The notes under the pieces: generated by a model | Told to the model about the DNA's origin: nothing | Databases searched by the model: none | The model's input: only the letters and a program-made list of their open reading frames with translations | Assembly: GCF_030864355.1 (NCBI RefSeq) | Contig: NC_083393.1 | Span: 3,038,001-3,102,000 of the forward strand | Length of the DNA stretch: 64,000 nt | Direction of reading: 5' to 3' | Source: Cutaneotrichosporon cavernicola | Lineage: Eukaryota; Basidiomycota; Tremellomycetes; Trichosporonales; Trichosporonaceae | Made by a program: the position numbers and the translations under genes | Shown: one piece after another, positions 22,912 to 34,827 of the stretch | Position numbering within the stretch: position 1 is the first letter of the stretch | Layout of the letters: each line of letters starts with the position of its first letter

Positions 22912-23394
22912 GGTGGTTCTGGGTGAACTTTTTGGTACGGGGTTAGAAGTTAAGAGTGCGATACACGGATGCAGTGCACGAATGTCGCGGAGGCGATGGT
23001 GAATGGGAGGAGGAGAACGGGGTAGAGGGCGGGGTTGGGTGGCGGAGAGGGTAGAGTTGGAGTTCGGGGCCGGAGACGGAGGTGTGAGAGGGGGGTGGAA
23101 AAGGGAGTTGGCAAGTGGCGATAGCTGGGTTGTAACCCAGTCATATGGCAATCAAATGGTGGCAAAGAAAGCGGAAGAGAATTGCTGACTGAACCAAGCC
23201 CGATTGCCACGTGCTGGCCCTTTGCCAACCGAGCCATGCCGAAGCCGAGCTCCGTATGCCCGGTCCCCCCCCCTCCACCAGGAGTCATTCCCATGGGCTG
23301 GGCACAGATACGTATGCGCATGCATGGCACAACTGGTCAGGCTATGTAGATCTACCAACACGCGAGATGTCTACGACCCTCTACACTCTACACT
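22912..23394. promoter_or_regulatory. NFS1 promoter and SES1 3' flank
   Basis: A 483-bp interval between two minus-strand genes. It holds a run of eight C at about 23266-23273 and a near-perfect duplication of CTACACTCTACACTC just past the SES1 stop. No coding exon is recognised. Confidence 0.5.
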
Positions 23395-25399
23395 CTACTT
23401 CTTGCCAGGCGCCTTCTTGGCGGGCGGGAGCTCCGCCGTGAAGGGCACAAAGTCGCGGCCCTGCATGTACGGCTGAAGGACCTTGGGAATCTTGATGCCC
23501 TGGGCATAAGCATGTGAGGCCGTGGTTATCAGATAGCGGCTGAGCAAAGGATCCGCCCGGCTAAACTCACCTCAGGAGTCTGGTAGTTCTCGACCAGGCA
23601 GCAGAGGGCACGCTCCGTCGCACACAGCGTGCCGTTCAGCATGTGGACGTAGCCGGCCTTCTCGTCCTTCTTCTTGAAGCCGAGCTTGACGTTGAGCGAA
23701 CGCGACTGGTAGTCGGTGCAGTTCGAGCACGAGACGAGCTCCTTGTACTCGCCCTGGAACGGGAACCACGCCTCCAGGTCGTACTTGATCGAAGCGGCGT
23801 TGTTCAACCCGCCCGAGACAATGTTGACGACGCGGTAGGGGATCTCGAGGCTCTGGTAGAACTCCTTGGCAATCTCGATCATCGAGTCGAGCATAGCGGG
23901 CGACTCTTCAGGGTGGCACACGATGAACTGCTCGACCTTCTCGAACTGGTGCACGCGGAAGATACCCCACGTGTCGCGACCGCTCGAGCCGGCCTCTTTC
24001 CGGAAGCAGGTCGAGTAACCGGCGTAGCTGCGGTTAGCTGAGGCACGCGCCTGAGTTAGCTCACCGGATGGGGAGCGACTTGGGGTCAATGTTTTCGTCA
24101 GCGTGCATGCCCGAGATGGGCTGTTCAGAAGTGGCGATGAGGTAGCGGTCGTTCTCGTCGTTGCCGTCGTTGGCGCTGACCTTGTACAGGGCCTCGTCAA
24201 ACTCCTCGAGCTGGGCGGTAGCCGCCATGAGCTCCTTGCGCATCATGAAGGGTGCCTGGATCTTCTTGTACTGGCGCTTGCGCAAGAAGTCGAGGCCGTA
24301 GTTGATGAGGGCCTGGTTAAGGTCGACACCGTCGTTGGTCAGGAAGTAGCCGCGGTGGCCGTTAATCTTGTTGCCACGCTCCATGTCGAAGGCCTCGAGA
24401 CGGTACATGACCTCGTGGTGGGGAAGGATACCCTCCGGCTTGTCGGCGGTGGTGAGCTGCTCAGAGTTGCCCTTGTGGTTGGGCTCAGGGTGCCAGAGGC
24501 CGAGGACCGGGTTGTCGTCCTGTTTGTGCATCAGTATCGCCGTCATCTCACACGCAGCGACACCGCTCACTCGCACTCACCTCGGTCTGCGAGACGTGGT
24601 TCTTGTCGTCAACAATGTTGCCTATCCGCGAGGCCTTGGAGTCACGGAGACGCGCGAGCTCGCTAGCCTTGGTGGTGAGCTCCTGGATCTTCTTGTCGTG
24701 CTCGGCCTTCTTCGTGAGGAGGTCCGACGCGTCGCCCTTGGCCTTCTTGATTTGTCCGATCTCCTTCTGAAGCGCGTTGACAGCACGGCGCTCGTTCTCC
24801 ATCTCATACTGGGCTGTAGGTTGGAGCGGAAACAGCGAGAGAGAGGGGAAAGGGAGCAGAGCGAGGAGGTCAGGGGAATGGTGGTTGAGGCGCAAACGAG
24901 GAGGGAACAAGGATAATCAAGTGTGTCGCAGAAGGAAGGCACAGGCGCAGGCGCAGGCGAGCAGGGGGAACAGCAAGGTCCGGATGGCATGGCGCCGACG
25001 AGAATCACGCAAGGGCGAGGAAGGCGGGCCCAGTGATTATCAATCGAGCGGGGTAGAACGTGGGCGTGGGCATGGGAATGTGGTTGAGGTTGATCAGGTG
25101 CAAAAGTTGAGTTGACGTGTAGAGCACGGATCAGCACCGCTCGAGCTCTTCACCGTCGCCGTCTTCGGCGAGCGAGCAACTCACCAGCCTTGTGCTGCGC
25201 AAAGATCTCAATGACCTCGTCAACTAGCTCGACGGGTGCGCCGCGCTTCCTCTGCGACTCGCGCACAATCTCGGGGTTTCCCCCTTTGTCCGCCTGGACT
25301 GTGTGTTAGCGGTTTCCTTCCTCCGGATCTGCGATCAGGCGTCTCTCTCCAGCTCACGTGCTTGGAGTAGCTGGACTCACAGTAAAGAAGGTCGATCAT
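23395..25399 (-). CDS. SES1: Cytosolic seryl-tRNA synthetase
   Basis: Class II synthetase that charges tRNA-Ser. Exons 25399-25381, 25298-25185, 24813-24581, 24519-24065, 24027-23571 and 23499-23395 give 460 residues. The first exon is 19 nt and joins to give [17 protein letters not shown], the typical SerRS start. A long antiparallel coiled-coil arm follows ([30 protein letters not shown]). The catalytic core shows motif 2 ([21 protein letters not shown]) and motif 3 ([19 protein letters not shown]). The C-terminus is short and Lys-rich. Intron 2 is 371 nt; the rest are 37 to 82 nt. It shares a 226-bp divergent promoter with RSA4. Confidence 0.96.
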
Positions 25400-25625
25400 T
25401 TTAGGTGTTGGTGATGGAGAGACGAGAGATTGAGACCTGATGAGATGCCAGCATCGCTCGACGCCGATCGAGTCGCGCGAGACTCACTCCTGGCATTGAC
25501 ATTTCAGCCCTTATCCGAGCCCTCGTTATATCACGTGATACTACGTCGTGCCTGTGCAACTTTCTGAAGTTGCCACCAGATGCAGATGATCAAGAGAGAA
25601 GGCTGCTTGTAAACATTACACAAAA

Positions 25626-27252
25626 ATGGCGACCCAGTTTCCGCCTCCCAAGCGCCAAAAGTCGGCGTACTCCAGGAGTCTCCTTCCGACTCCGGTGCCC
25701 GAGCCCGCAGCGCCGATCCCCACTGTCGTTGTGCAGTTCAAGAATGCCGAGAGTGGGGAGAGCATTGGGCCCGCGATCAACCTCCCCGCCGATACGGGGC
25801 GGGACGCGCTTCAGATGCTCATCAACAAGCTCAAGGGCGAGGTGTGTTTTGATTTTTATCTAGCTGATATCAGGATGAGGACCCGATGCCGTATGCGTTC
25901 CACCTCGTTCCAAAGGAGGGTGCACGCGTCGCAATCCACGAGAGCATTAATGCCGATGCGCTGCCCAAAGGGTTCAGTCCCGAGGACATTTTCGAGATCT
26001 GGGCTGAGCCGCAGGCGGTATTCCGCGTCCGTGGGGTTGGACGGTGTAGTGCTACCCTCACTGGACACGGGAGTCCGATTCTGTGTGTGGCCCAGTCGCC
26101 AACTGGACGGTATGCTGCTACTGGGAGCGGGGACGCTACGGCCCGGATTTGGGACATGGAGACCGAGACGCCCAAACATACCCTTGCAGGACATCGGGGT
26201 TGGGTGCTGTGTACCGAGTGGGACTCGGTCGAGAAGACGCTCGCAACGGGAGGACATGACGGACAGGTGCGCCTCTGGGATGCCAAGACTGGCAAGGGGA
26301 GCCAGCCGCTCACGGGACACACCAAGTGGATCACTGCGCTTGCTTGGGAGCCACTTCACCTTGCGAAGGGTGACCACCAGCGACTGGCGAGTGCGAGCAA
26401 GGATGGAACTGTGCGGATTTGGAACACGGGCAGCCACAAGCTCGAGTTCGTGCTCACTGGCCATGCGGCTAGTGTTAACGCCGTGCGTTGGGGTGGCGAG
26501 AACGTCATCTACACCGGAAGTTCGGATAGGACCGTCAAGGTGTGGTCGGGAGTTGATGTGAGTGCCGACACCAAATATTACTGACAGTTAGGGCAAGTTG
26601 ATTCGCACGCTCAACGAGCACGCACACTGGGTCAACACTGTCGCTCTGTCGACCGACTTTGTGCTCCGTACGGGTCCCTACGACCACACAGGCAAGCATC
26701 CCGCCGACCTCGCCGAGGCCAAGGCGCGTGCTCTGGCGCGGTATCGCGCACATGTTGCAACGCAACCTGAGACACTGATCACGGGAAGCGACGACCACAC
26801 ACTCTTCCTGTGGCCCGACCAAGCCGCACCTCCGGTCAGCGGTAACCCTAAGAAGCCGGCTGCACGGCTCACGGGACATCAGAAGCAGGTGTGCCATGTC
26901 GCGTTTTCGCCCGACGGCAGGTTCGTCGCGTCGGCAGGGTTCGATAACGCCGTCAAGTTGTGGGAGGGCAAGACGGGCAAGTTTGTCGCCTCTCTCCGCG
27001 GACATGTGGCTGCCGTGTATCGGGTTGCGTGGAGCGCCGACTCGCGAATGCTCGTTAGTGCTAGCAAGGACTCGACACTCAAGCTGTGGAACCTCAAGAC
27101 GTTCAAGATTAAGAACGACCTGCCGGGGCACACGGACGAGGTGTACTGCGTCGACTTTGTGGCTGACAAGGTCGTGAGCGGAGGGCGCGACAAGACGGTC
27201 AAGATGTGAGTTGGTTTTTAAGGTTGTGCTGACGGACAGCTGGCGTCACTAG
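25626..27252 (+). CDS. RSA4: Notchless/RSA4, 60S assembly WD40 protein
   Basis: Pre-60S factor whose N-terminal domain is pulled by the Rea1 AAA motor. Exons 25626-25841, 25874-26557, 26592-27205 and 27240-27252 give 508 residues. The N-terminal NLE/ubiquitin-like domain covers about residues 30 to 105 (VVVQFKNAESGESIGPAI, DEDPMPYAFHLV). Eight WD repeats follow, with GHGSPILCVA, GHRGWVLCTEWD, GHTKWITALAW, GSSDRTVKVWSG, GHQKQVCHVAFSPDGR and GHTDEVYCVDF. The last exon is 13 nt and completes KIWRH-stop, the conserved ending of the final blade. Introns are 32, 34 and 34 nt. Confidence 0.95.
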
Positions 27253-27409
27253 GTTCTACACATAGAAATAGGTCTGCATGCATATCCTGTACATCACTGA
27301 ACGCTCTGCATTACATGGCTACTGCGAACACGCGAGACGGCTACACTACTGTCTGTTTTGGGATACGGAGCAAGAGACGACACGGCACGTTCCGCTAGCT
27401 GGCCGCTGG

Positions 27410-29615
27410 TTACAGTTTCGAGAAGACGAGGCCGATGACTACATAAGCGATCGTCAAGGGTGGCGTGAGAACCGCATACGACCATGAAATGGTCTTGGAG
27501 ATGAGGCGCTCGAAAGCGTCTCCACTCGCAGCCTGGGTGAGCTGTGCTAGCGTGAGAGCTGGTGGACTCGAAACGAGAAGCACCGAGCAGAGGATGAACA
27601 CGGGGTCGGCAGCGGCGGGGAACGGGTCCGTGCGCGCAATGTACGCGATGACGGGGAGGATGAGGAGGGGTACGAGTATCATGCGGCTGACGACGGCGAC
27701 GAAGACGGCGCGGTTCTCGCCCTCGTACCCCGCGCTCTTCTCGCGCGTCTTGAGCGCCCGGATCTTGCGCTCAAAGTATCCCTTGATGCTGTGGTCGATC
27801 TCGTCGGGGAGATGCACGGCGGGCTTGGGTGTGTAGAAGAACGCGCCCAGGACGATGAGGGTGACTGGGATCGAGCACTGGCCGGCGCTCTTGACGGCCG
27901 CGACGAAGGGGTTAATGCTCGACACAAACGCCTGGAGGGGTGGGATGAGAGCGATGATGATCGAGATGAGTGCGGCCCATGTCGGCACCGTCATGAAAGC
28001 GTAGAAGCTGTTCCACGCACGCAGGGCGCTTGCCCTGGCGCGCACCATGGCCTGCTTGATAAACGGCCTGGAGGGCGAGAGACGGCGGCGTAGGAGGGGC
28101 ATCTCGGGACCTCCCCACTCGTCGGCGTCCTCGGCCTCGCTCTCGGAGCTGTCCTCGGCCAGATCCACAAGGTCGTGCCTCACGGGCAGCTCAGCAGGAA
28201 GGTTCCAGAAGTCGCGCCCCGAGTCAGTTCGGGACATGACTGGCCGTGAGCGTGAGGACGATCGGCTTAAGGCGCTCCCGCGACGATGTCTCCGTCCAGC
28301 GGGGGAGAAAGTGCGCGGACTCTGGCCTAACGGGGACGGCGATATTGGGAGGGATGAAGCGCGTGGGTCGCTGCTGCCGCTCATCGCACGGCCGCGGGCG
28401 CCACCTCCGAACGGGAAAAAAACCGAGGCGCGGTTGCTCGCAGCAAGCGCCTCGAGGTTGTTGAAGGGGTCTTCACGCACGACCAGTTCGGGGCTAAGCA
28501 CGTCTAACGACTGATATCTGGCCGCGGAGGGCGAGATAACGGTCTCCTGGGCGGGGCCCTCAGGCTCGGCGCTAAGCAGAAGTGGGGTCTCTTCCTCCTC
28601 GTCGGCTGAGGCCAGAAGCTTGACGCCGTACGACCAGCGTAACACCATTCCCAGCGTCGAGTAGAGAACGAGGTATGTCAGGGCGCGGCCGAGCATTGCA
28701 TCCTTTGTGTCTCCTTTGCCCCACTTGAGGCCGGGGACGACGCCCACGAGCGACTGGATGAGCGCGATGGGCAGCGAGTTCGAGTTCTGGAACATGGAAG
28801 CGCAGATGGCAAAGGCCGTCTGCGACCTGTTGAGTTTAAAGAGCTTGGCGAGGGACCACGCGACGAGAGCGGAGACGCCAGTGATGACAACGAAACTGGC
28901 GTGAGCAGGGGCACAGCTGCGAGCGACGGTGGATGAAGGCTTTAATTGAATTGAGCAGCACGTCCCGCACACGCGCAGAACTCACCTCAATGGAATAATC
29001 CACATCTCCTTCAGCTTGGCGGGCGTAAGACTGAACGCCACCTTGCTGAAAAGGAGTGCGGGAGTGAAGAGCGAGACATTGATGACGTTGAGCTTGCGCT
29101 GCGTCGCTTTGTCTGTGACACCAGTGGACGCTAGGACGTATCCCGCGATACAGAGTAGGACGACCTCTGTGATGGACTGGTGTTAGTAAGTGATGAAGTG
29201 ATGGATCGATGAAGGCTGGGGTTGGGCGCAGAGGCCCGATCGTCGTCGGGCGGCCAGATCATCACGACGTCGGCAGGAGAGGCTTCGGTGGCGAAGCGAC
29301 TGTGGATGACTGAGCGACCAGCTCCGGTCTCGTGACGGTTCACACGACACTTCCCATCGACCTCATCTCTCGCCACTCACCTGAAAGACGGTGAGCAAAA
29401 GTGTCCCGACTGGTGTTAGCGCTGCTCTTCAACAATTGAACTGCAGCGGACATGGTCCGCACGGCAGACGTACCTGGAATAGCGCTGACGGGTGCGCCTA
29501 GCATGCTGCCTGCACCTGTGGGCAGTGGGTTGAAGAGTGATTGAGAAGGATAGAATTACCAGCTTGAAAGGATATGTTGCCATCAGCCTCCTTTACCTAG
29601 TTGCAAAGACGTCAT
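27410..29615 (-). CDS. Auxin-efflux-carrier-type membrane transporter
   Basis: Exons 29615-29597, 29515-29474, 29409-29381, 29176-28986 and 28916-27410 give 595 residues. The protein has two hydrophobic halves split by a long Ser/Arg/Glu-rich cytosolic loop, the layout of fungal AEC-family proteins (ECM3/YNL095C type in yeast). N-terminal helices include TLLLTVFQSITEVVLLCIAG, LNVINVSLFTPALLFSKVAF and FVVITGVSALVAWSL, with the conserved ASMFQNSNSLPIALIQSL. The C-terminal half includes SALISIIIALIPP-like, PVTLIVLGAFFY, ILVPLLILPVIAYI, FILCSVLLVSSPPAL and LTIAYVVIGLVF. The substrate is unknown. The start is inferred: MTSLQLGAGS requires splicing an 81-nt intron; an internal ATG at residue 11 is possible. 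It ends 157 bp from the RSA4 stop. Confidence 0.85.
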
Positions 29616-29971
29616 TCCTTAACCGAGGATCAGAACACGCACGTGTGATCGACCGCCCAAACAATGCAGGCCGAGGATGCCAGCGCATTCCACACCGGGT
29701 TATCTAGATGCTGTGCCTTACATCTCCATCGCAACCCCAGCCACGCCATTCAGCTCCAAAACGTCAGAGGAGCGCAGCTTGCAAAAAGGTGGGTAGCTGC
29801 GCAGACTCGCACGCAGACTCGCAGACTCGCAGACTCGCAGACTCGCACGGAACTCTCTAGGGCGCGAGGACAAATGCGTTGCGCAGCCCGTGCTCTAAAT
29901 AGATGAAGGCCCTGGATATCGGCAAGCTATATCCGGCCATGGGGCTATTCCCGAGATCGCAGCCACTACAT
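29616..29971. promoter_or_regulatory. Transporter promoter with 8-nt repeat
   Basis: A 356-bp region between two minus-strand genes. The main element is a microsatellite at 29801-29848. No exon is recognised. Confidence 0.5.
29801..29848. repeat. 8-nt microsatellite GCAGACTC
   Basis: Four perfect consecutive units (29813-29844) preceded by one unit offset by an extra GCAC, about 190 bp upstream of the transporter start codon. Confidence 0.9.
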
Positions 29972-32739
29972 CTACTCCTGGACGCGATTCCCGGGTGACG
30001 GGGAATCGCGTTTCAGTGTCGACGGCGTCGTTACAGGCGATGCCGAGCCCGACCCCAACCCTGCACCCTGTACCTGCTCCTCGCACATCCTGTCGTCCAT
30101 CCGCACCGTGTGCGAATGCTGCTTGTGGAAGTGCTCAGCACGCGCCTTGCCGGTTGGGGATGGAGGCAGCGCCGCCTCCTTGGCCGCCTCGCGGACGATG
30201 CCCGAGGCTAGGCTCTCAATCTCCTCAGCCTCCTTGAAGAATACCAGAGGAATGTTGTCCGGCACCAGCTCATACGCCTGCTGAACGCGGTACTCCCACT
30301 TCGCCGCCAGGCGAAGGAGTTTTTGCTCGCTCGCGCTGAGCTCCTGCAGCTCTGCCATGGTGCCGTCAATGTCCGCTTTGGTTGGACGGGGATCGCTGGG
30401 AGTGCTGGTGCCAGAGGGCGGCGACTCGAGCTTCATGTTCTTGATGTCGTTGTCGAGCTTGCTAGGCTCGCCTGCGAGATTCCGCAGCTCGTCCACGCGG
30501 CCAGAGGTGACGTCGCGTATGAAGATGGCAGCGACCTGAGTCGGCCGCTCATGAGCAATCGCCGTGTACAGCTCGAGGTCTTGCTCGCCAGAATCACCGA
30601 TCAGAATGAACGTACTGTCGTCGAACTCGTCCAGGATCTCCAGGATGGAGGGGCGCTTACGCTGGCCTGCTGGCTCAAATAGCGAGGTAATGATCGAGCG
30701 CCCACCGTAGAACTTGAGTTTCAGGCTATAATACGTTGGGAAGTGGTTCAGCCGGAAGAACTCGGATACTATGGGGAAAAGCTCGAATGGCGAGTTGGAC
30801 ACAAAGTGCAGGCTGCTCATCCCCTCCTTCGTCAGAGTTTGGTACAGCTCGCTCATGCCAGGCACGGCAATGTCCTCGAGTCGCCGGCAGAAGACGTTGC
30901 GGAACACCTCGCGCGGCCCGCTCAGGATGTCACTGTGCTTGACGGTATCGTCGAGGTCCGAGATGACGCGGATGCCACCTGGCCTCGATACACCAATGAC
31001 CACGTCCGACGTCACGGCTGCGCGTCCGATGCCGAGTCCCATGAGCCCCATCTCCTGCTCACCATCGCCGTCATTCTGGTTCGGTGGCTCGGCGCTCGAG
31101 AAGAAGCTCGTTGCGCTCGACACTCTCCGCGGTACGCGCTCCTCGTACGGCACCTCCGAGTACGATGCCTGGATGAGGCAGTCGGGTCCCTCCTCGCTCA
31201 GCAGCTCGGCGTGGATGACCAGCCCCCATTCCGTGCGGTCGTTGGCTGGGTCGTCGGCAAACGCCATCGGAACCGACTGTGGGTGGGTACAGATCCGCTG
31301 CCACGGAATGACAAAGTGGTGCGCAAAGTGGCCCTGGCCATTAGTGGTAAATGTCGTCCTCATCAACGGCTCCTGGCGGAGCAGTTCGGCATCGGGCTTT
31401 GGCGGCGGCCCATCGCTCTTCTGCGTCAGGGGGATTGTGTACATGCTCAACGCCACGCGGCGGAATGGAAGCACACTCGACCAGAACGGGCGCAGGCGCG
31501 AGTCGAGGTATTTGTGGGCCAGCGAGAGGAACTCGGGGTTTTCAAATGCGACCTCACTCGTGTTGCTTCGAGAGGGCGGGGGAGAGTCTGTCGCCTTGCT
31601 CGCCGTCTCCAGCGATGCGGCTCCTGAACGTGTCGCTGACCGCGGCTTATCGGCCGCCGGAAAGTCCATGGGCGCCGGCTCATCCGATAACGCCTCGTTT
31701 ATGACTTGCGACATTTGGGATTCAACCGGAAGTGTTGGCAGGGCCGCAAAGCGCTTCGCGATACCCATGAGCGCCCGCTGTGTCCGCGTTGCAGTCGACG
31801 GGTCCCGAATAAACGAGCAGAAGCCCGTGGTCGAGACGTGCAGGTCGAACGCTGGCGTCAGCTGACCCTTACGCCCAATGGTTACCCACCATCCTCGCCA
31901 CCGTCTTTGCAAGGGCGCTTGACTGCCCACCCAGGGAGAAGGTTGAGTACTTCTTGTCCTTTGACCGGCCCTTTACGACCATCACGCCACTCGCGCGCCC
32001 ACTCGCCCCACGTCTGCGGTTTCTCTGTTCCTGAACTTGTCGCGGTGACCGAGCTGGCTGCGTGAGTGGCTGCTCCGGCGGCGAAGCTCGCCGCGGTCGA
32101 GAGTATACCTCGTGCGCGGGAAGTCAAGCCCGCAGTGGCGCCGGACGCCGACTGGAAGGCGGACGAATGGGTCACAGACGACACGGCGTTGAGAGCGCGC
32201 GTCCTCTTACCCCCCTGAAGTGACGAGCTGGAGCTGGATGTACTGTAAGACGAGTAGAAGCTCGACGAGTGGGAGTGGGAGTGGGAGAGGGAGTGGGAGT
32301 GCCCCGGGCTGTCGTGAAGAGGCAACGGGCCCGGGCGCTGGGCGAGCGGACGTCCTTGTGGAGGAGATGCGCGGGCAGCTCGTGAAGGGGCTGTTACGGC
32401 CGTGTTGGGGTTGATCAGCTGTCGAGGGGCATATGGGAGAGGTGGGCGAGAGTGGGCGAGTGGTTCAGAAGCATGAGATCGTGTGTGCGCCGCGCGCACC
32501 GTATGTCTAGGTTTTGGTGGGATGGCTGGAGGTATGCGAGGGCGTGGCATGTCGTTTGAGGACATGGAGAGTCGAGATGGATAGGGATGTCGGAACGGCA
32601 ATGGCGAGGTTGATCTAGAGCGGGAAGCCAGGTTGAGTTTTGTAGGACTGGGTGGACTGGGTGGACTGGTTGGACTGGTTGGACTGTGTCGATGACGGAG
32701 TGAAGGGTGGAGGCTAGTGGCGTTGGTTGGCCACCCCAT
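29972..32739 (-). CDS. APP1: APP1-like actin-patch phosphatidate phosphatase
   Basis: Exons 32739-31890 and 31851-29972 give 909 residues. The catalytic DUF2183 domain lies in the C-terminal half: RVISDLDDTVKHSDI carries the DxDxT nucleophile motif, followed by FHFVSNSPFEL-like SLHFVSNSPFELFP, LKFYGGRS and FILIGDSGEQDLELY. APP1 converts phosphatidate to diacylglycerol at cortical actin patches in yeast. The N-terminal exon is Ser/Pro/His-rich and holds LLPGWAVKR, typical of the region before the domain. The 38-nt intron rejoins this to AFDLHVSTTGF. The start is ambiguous: 32739 is the first in-frame ATG, 32565 (MSSNDMPRPRI) is an attractive alternative that skips a TSPTSPPSPP repeat. Disordered termini are usual here. 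Confidence 0.87.
32646..32689 (-). repeat. 10-nt tandem repeat at APP1 5' end
   Basis: Units of GGACTGG(G/T)T, about four and a half copies, translated on the minus strand as a Thr/Ser/Pro repeat if the upstream start is used; otherwise it is 5' UTR. Confidence 0.8.
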
Positions 32740-32871
32740 GACCGCCTTGGTTGTCACCCAACATAGCTAGCAATCGTAGCTAGAGCTAGCACCTAGCAAG
32801 AGGTCACACGTGGGTTCAATAATTAGATTAGGATTTGGTTAGTAGACTGGGTTGATTTCCACTAATGAAAG

Positions 32872-32878
32872 TGTTTCA
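32872..32878 (-). promoter_or_regulatory. Pheromone response element TGAAACA (minus)
   Basis: Perfect match to the Ste12 binding site consensus, about 133 bp upstream of the APP1 start and 1.95 kb upstream of STE12. It could be chance. Confidence 0.4.
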
Positions 32879-33534
32879 TTAAATACTGTGGATCTGGCCA
32901 CGTGTATTTGCTTGCCAGTGACGATCACACCGTGGCGCGTGCCTTTGGGTCGCACGTTGGATCGTTGGATCACCTTGGCCATCGCTTGCTGTCACTCGCC
33001 AATCGCCAATCTCTTTGTACTGAATCACAATTACACAATCGGCACCTGATCGCTCGTTGCGCCACAGTATGAGGCTTTTATACCTGGCCCATGGCCCATG
33101 GCCCAAAGAGTGCCTTTTGTGTGCGATGCGGTGGCGCTGCTCAATCGAATAGAAAACGGAATGGAGCGCAACAGAGATTAGCGTGTTACGACGTCTTTGG
33201 ACAAGACGCGACAAAGGGGGGTTAAGGGGTTTCGTGTCGTGTCACACCGTGTATGTACCGTGTATCGTGTCGGAATCGTTGAATCCCGGAGAAAAGGCGC
33301 ACGAGCCGTATTGTAGGACATCCAGACATGGGGGACATGGGAACCCGAATTGGATTGGCACGATGGGACGCACGGGGCGGGTATTGTGTCGCTTGGTAAT
33401 TGGGGGTTTGAGACGATGAGACGCGTAGTGTACCCAGCAAGTTGACGGCATGACGGGTAGTGTGCATCGACCATGGCAAAGTACAAGGACCATGTTACGA
33501 GAGATATCCCGACAAGCCAAGCAGGTCAGGGATA

Positions 33535-33541
33535 TGAAACA
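33535..33541 (+). promoter_or_regulatory. Pheromone response element TGAAACA (plus)
   Basis: Perfect TGAAACA 1.29 kb upstream of the STE12 start codon, in the same interval as another copy at 32872. Compatible with STE12 autoregulation, unproven. Confidence 0.4.
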
Positions 33542-34827
33542 GTGCAAGGTTGTCAGTTGTCGTGGCTGGGCCCGAGCACCTCGCTCGTTCATTCCCCCCA
33601 CTTTAAGATGGCCAGACTTGCTTCCTGCTGCCTTTGGCTTCTTTGGACATCTTTCAACGTCCTGAATTGGCGTTTTGAAATTGGAGCTCCCGGTTGAAGG
33701 TTTGTCAGGGCACCCGTGCGCCTGTCAGAGTCCCTTTTTATCCATTTGCCCCTTGGGTGTCCTCTTTGGTCTACCCTTGGTCTCCCCCTCTGATGTTCTG
33801 AATTCTTTGAGCCCTTTTACCTTGCGCCAGGCCAAGCGCCACCTTGCGCTATCCCTGTGTATTGCCGGGTTTGTCCCTTATTTGTCCCTTTGAAGTTGAC
33901 CAAAGTCGGGTCAGTTGCCCCCGCCGTCTGGCGTCTGGTGTCTGGTGTCTCAGACTCTGATGGACTGTAGTAAAAGTAAATTGCCTTTGAGAGCCATGGG
34001 CTGAATGGGTTGAATGGGTCGAATGGGTCACCCAAGTTGTGCTCGGATCTCTTCCACAACCCCGAACCCCCCCCCCCCTCTACCCTCTTCCCCTGTTACT
34101 TTCCCCTTTTTGGATCCTGGCGCCTGGCGTCTCGTCTGTTTGTAGGCTCAGACTGTGGTTGTTGGCCCATGGCCTACATATCTTGCATATCCTGCATATC
34201 CTGCATTTGCCTGGCGTCTGGCGTCTCGTCCTCCCACATCTTACTCTCTTACCTACTTGCTACATCCCACCACACTTGCATCCTCATTCATCCCATCCCG
34301 CATCTTGTTCCAGCTCGTTCCCTCCATCACACATCAATCCGTCTTGTCTCTTCTAGATCTTGTCACCTCGCTATTCAACAAAGACTGGATCACTCTATCC
34401 TTCGTCGACTCCAAGCTCAACTAGCCTAGCGACGCGAAGCAAAATCATCTCCCCGTTACCTACCCCCTTGCCAACCCCTTTGCGCTTCAACTCTCTACGC
34501 ACTGCAGCACCCATCTTCCACCGAGATCACAAAGACGCGTGTCCGTCGTAATCGATCATCCCTCATCCATCATCCATCAATCAACCCTGGCACTCGCACA
34601 TCCCAACCCCTTCCCCCTTCCCCCTTCCGCGTGCGGTTCCAATCACGTCGCTATCCATCTCGTATCTCTCATCGCCATACTCGCACTCACCTTCTTACTA
34701 GCCGACTAGTCACCAGTGTACGTCGCCCTCGCCAATTCAACTCAGACTCCGACTCCCCTTGTCCTTGCCCTCTCGCCACCCACGCCACCTCGAACCAAAC
34801 AGATACAGTGCACTTTGCCGAGTCAAT

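Larger units (their letters stand above)
32740..34827. promoter_or_regulatory. 2.1 kb intergenic region upstream of STE12
   Basis: The largest regulatory interval in the left half. Its left part (32760-33180) is comparatively AT-rich. It contains two perfect copies of the fungal pheromone response element TGAAACA. Near 33927-34230 there are repeated GGCGTCTGGTGTC-type and GCATATCCT units and a GAATGGGTT run (34001-34032). The last 500 bp before STE12 are a CT/CA-rich presumed leader. I see no convincing gene; open frames here have no domain or bias. Confidence 0.55.

Noticed and set aside
30743..31865. Two long plus-strand frames across APP1
   Set aside because: Antisense to the catalytic DUF2183 domain, which is clearly coded on the minus strand.
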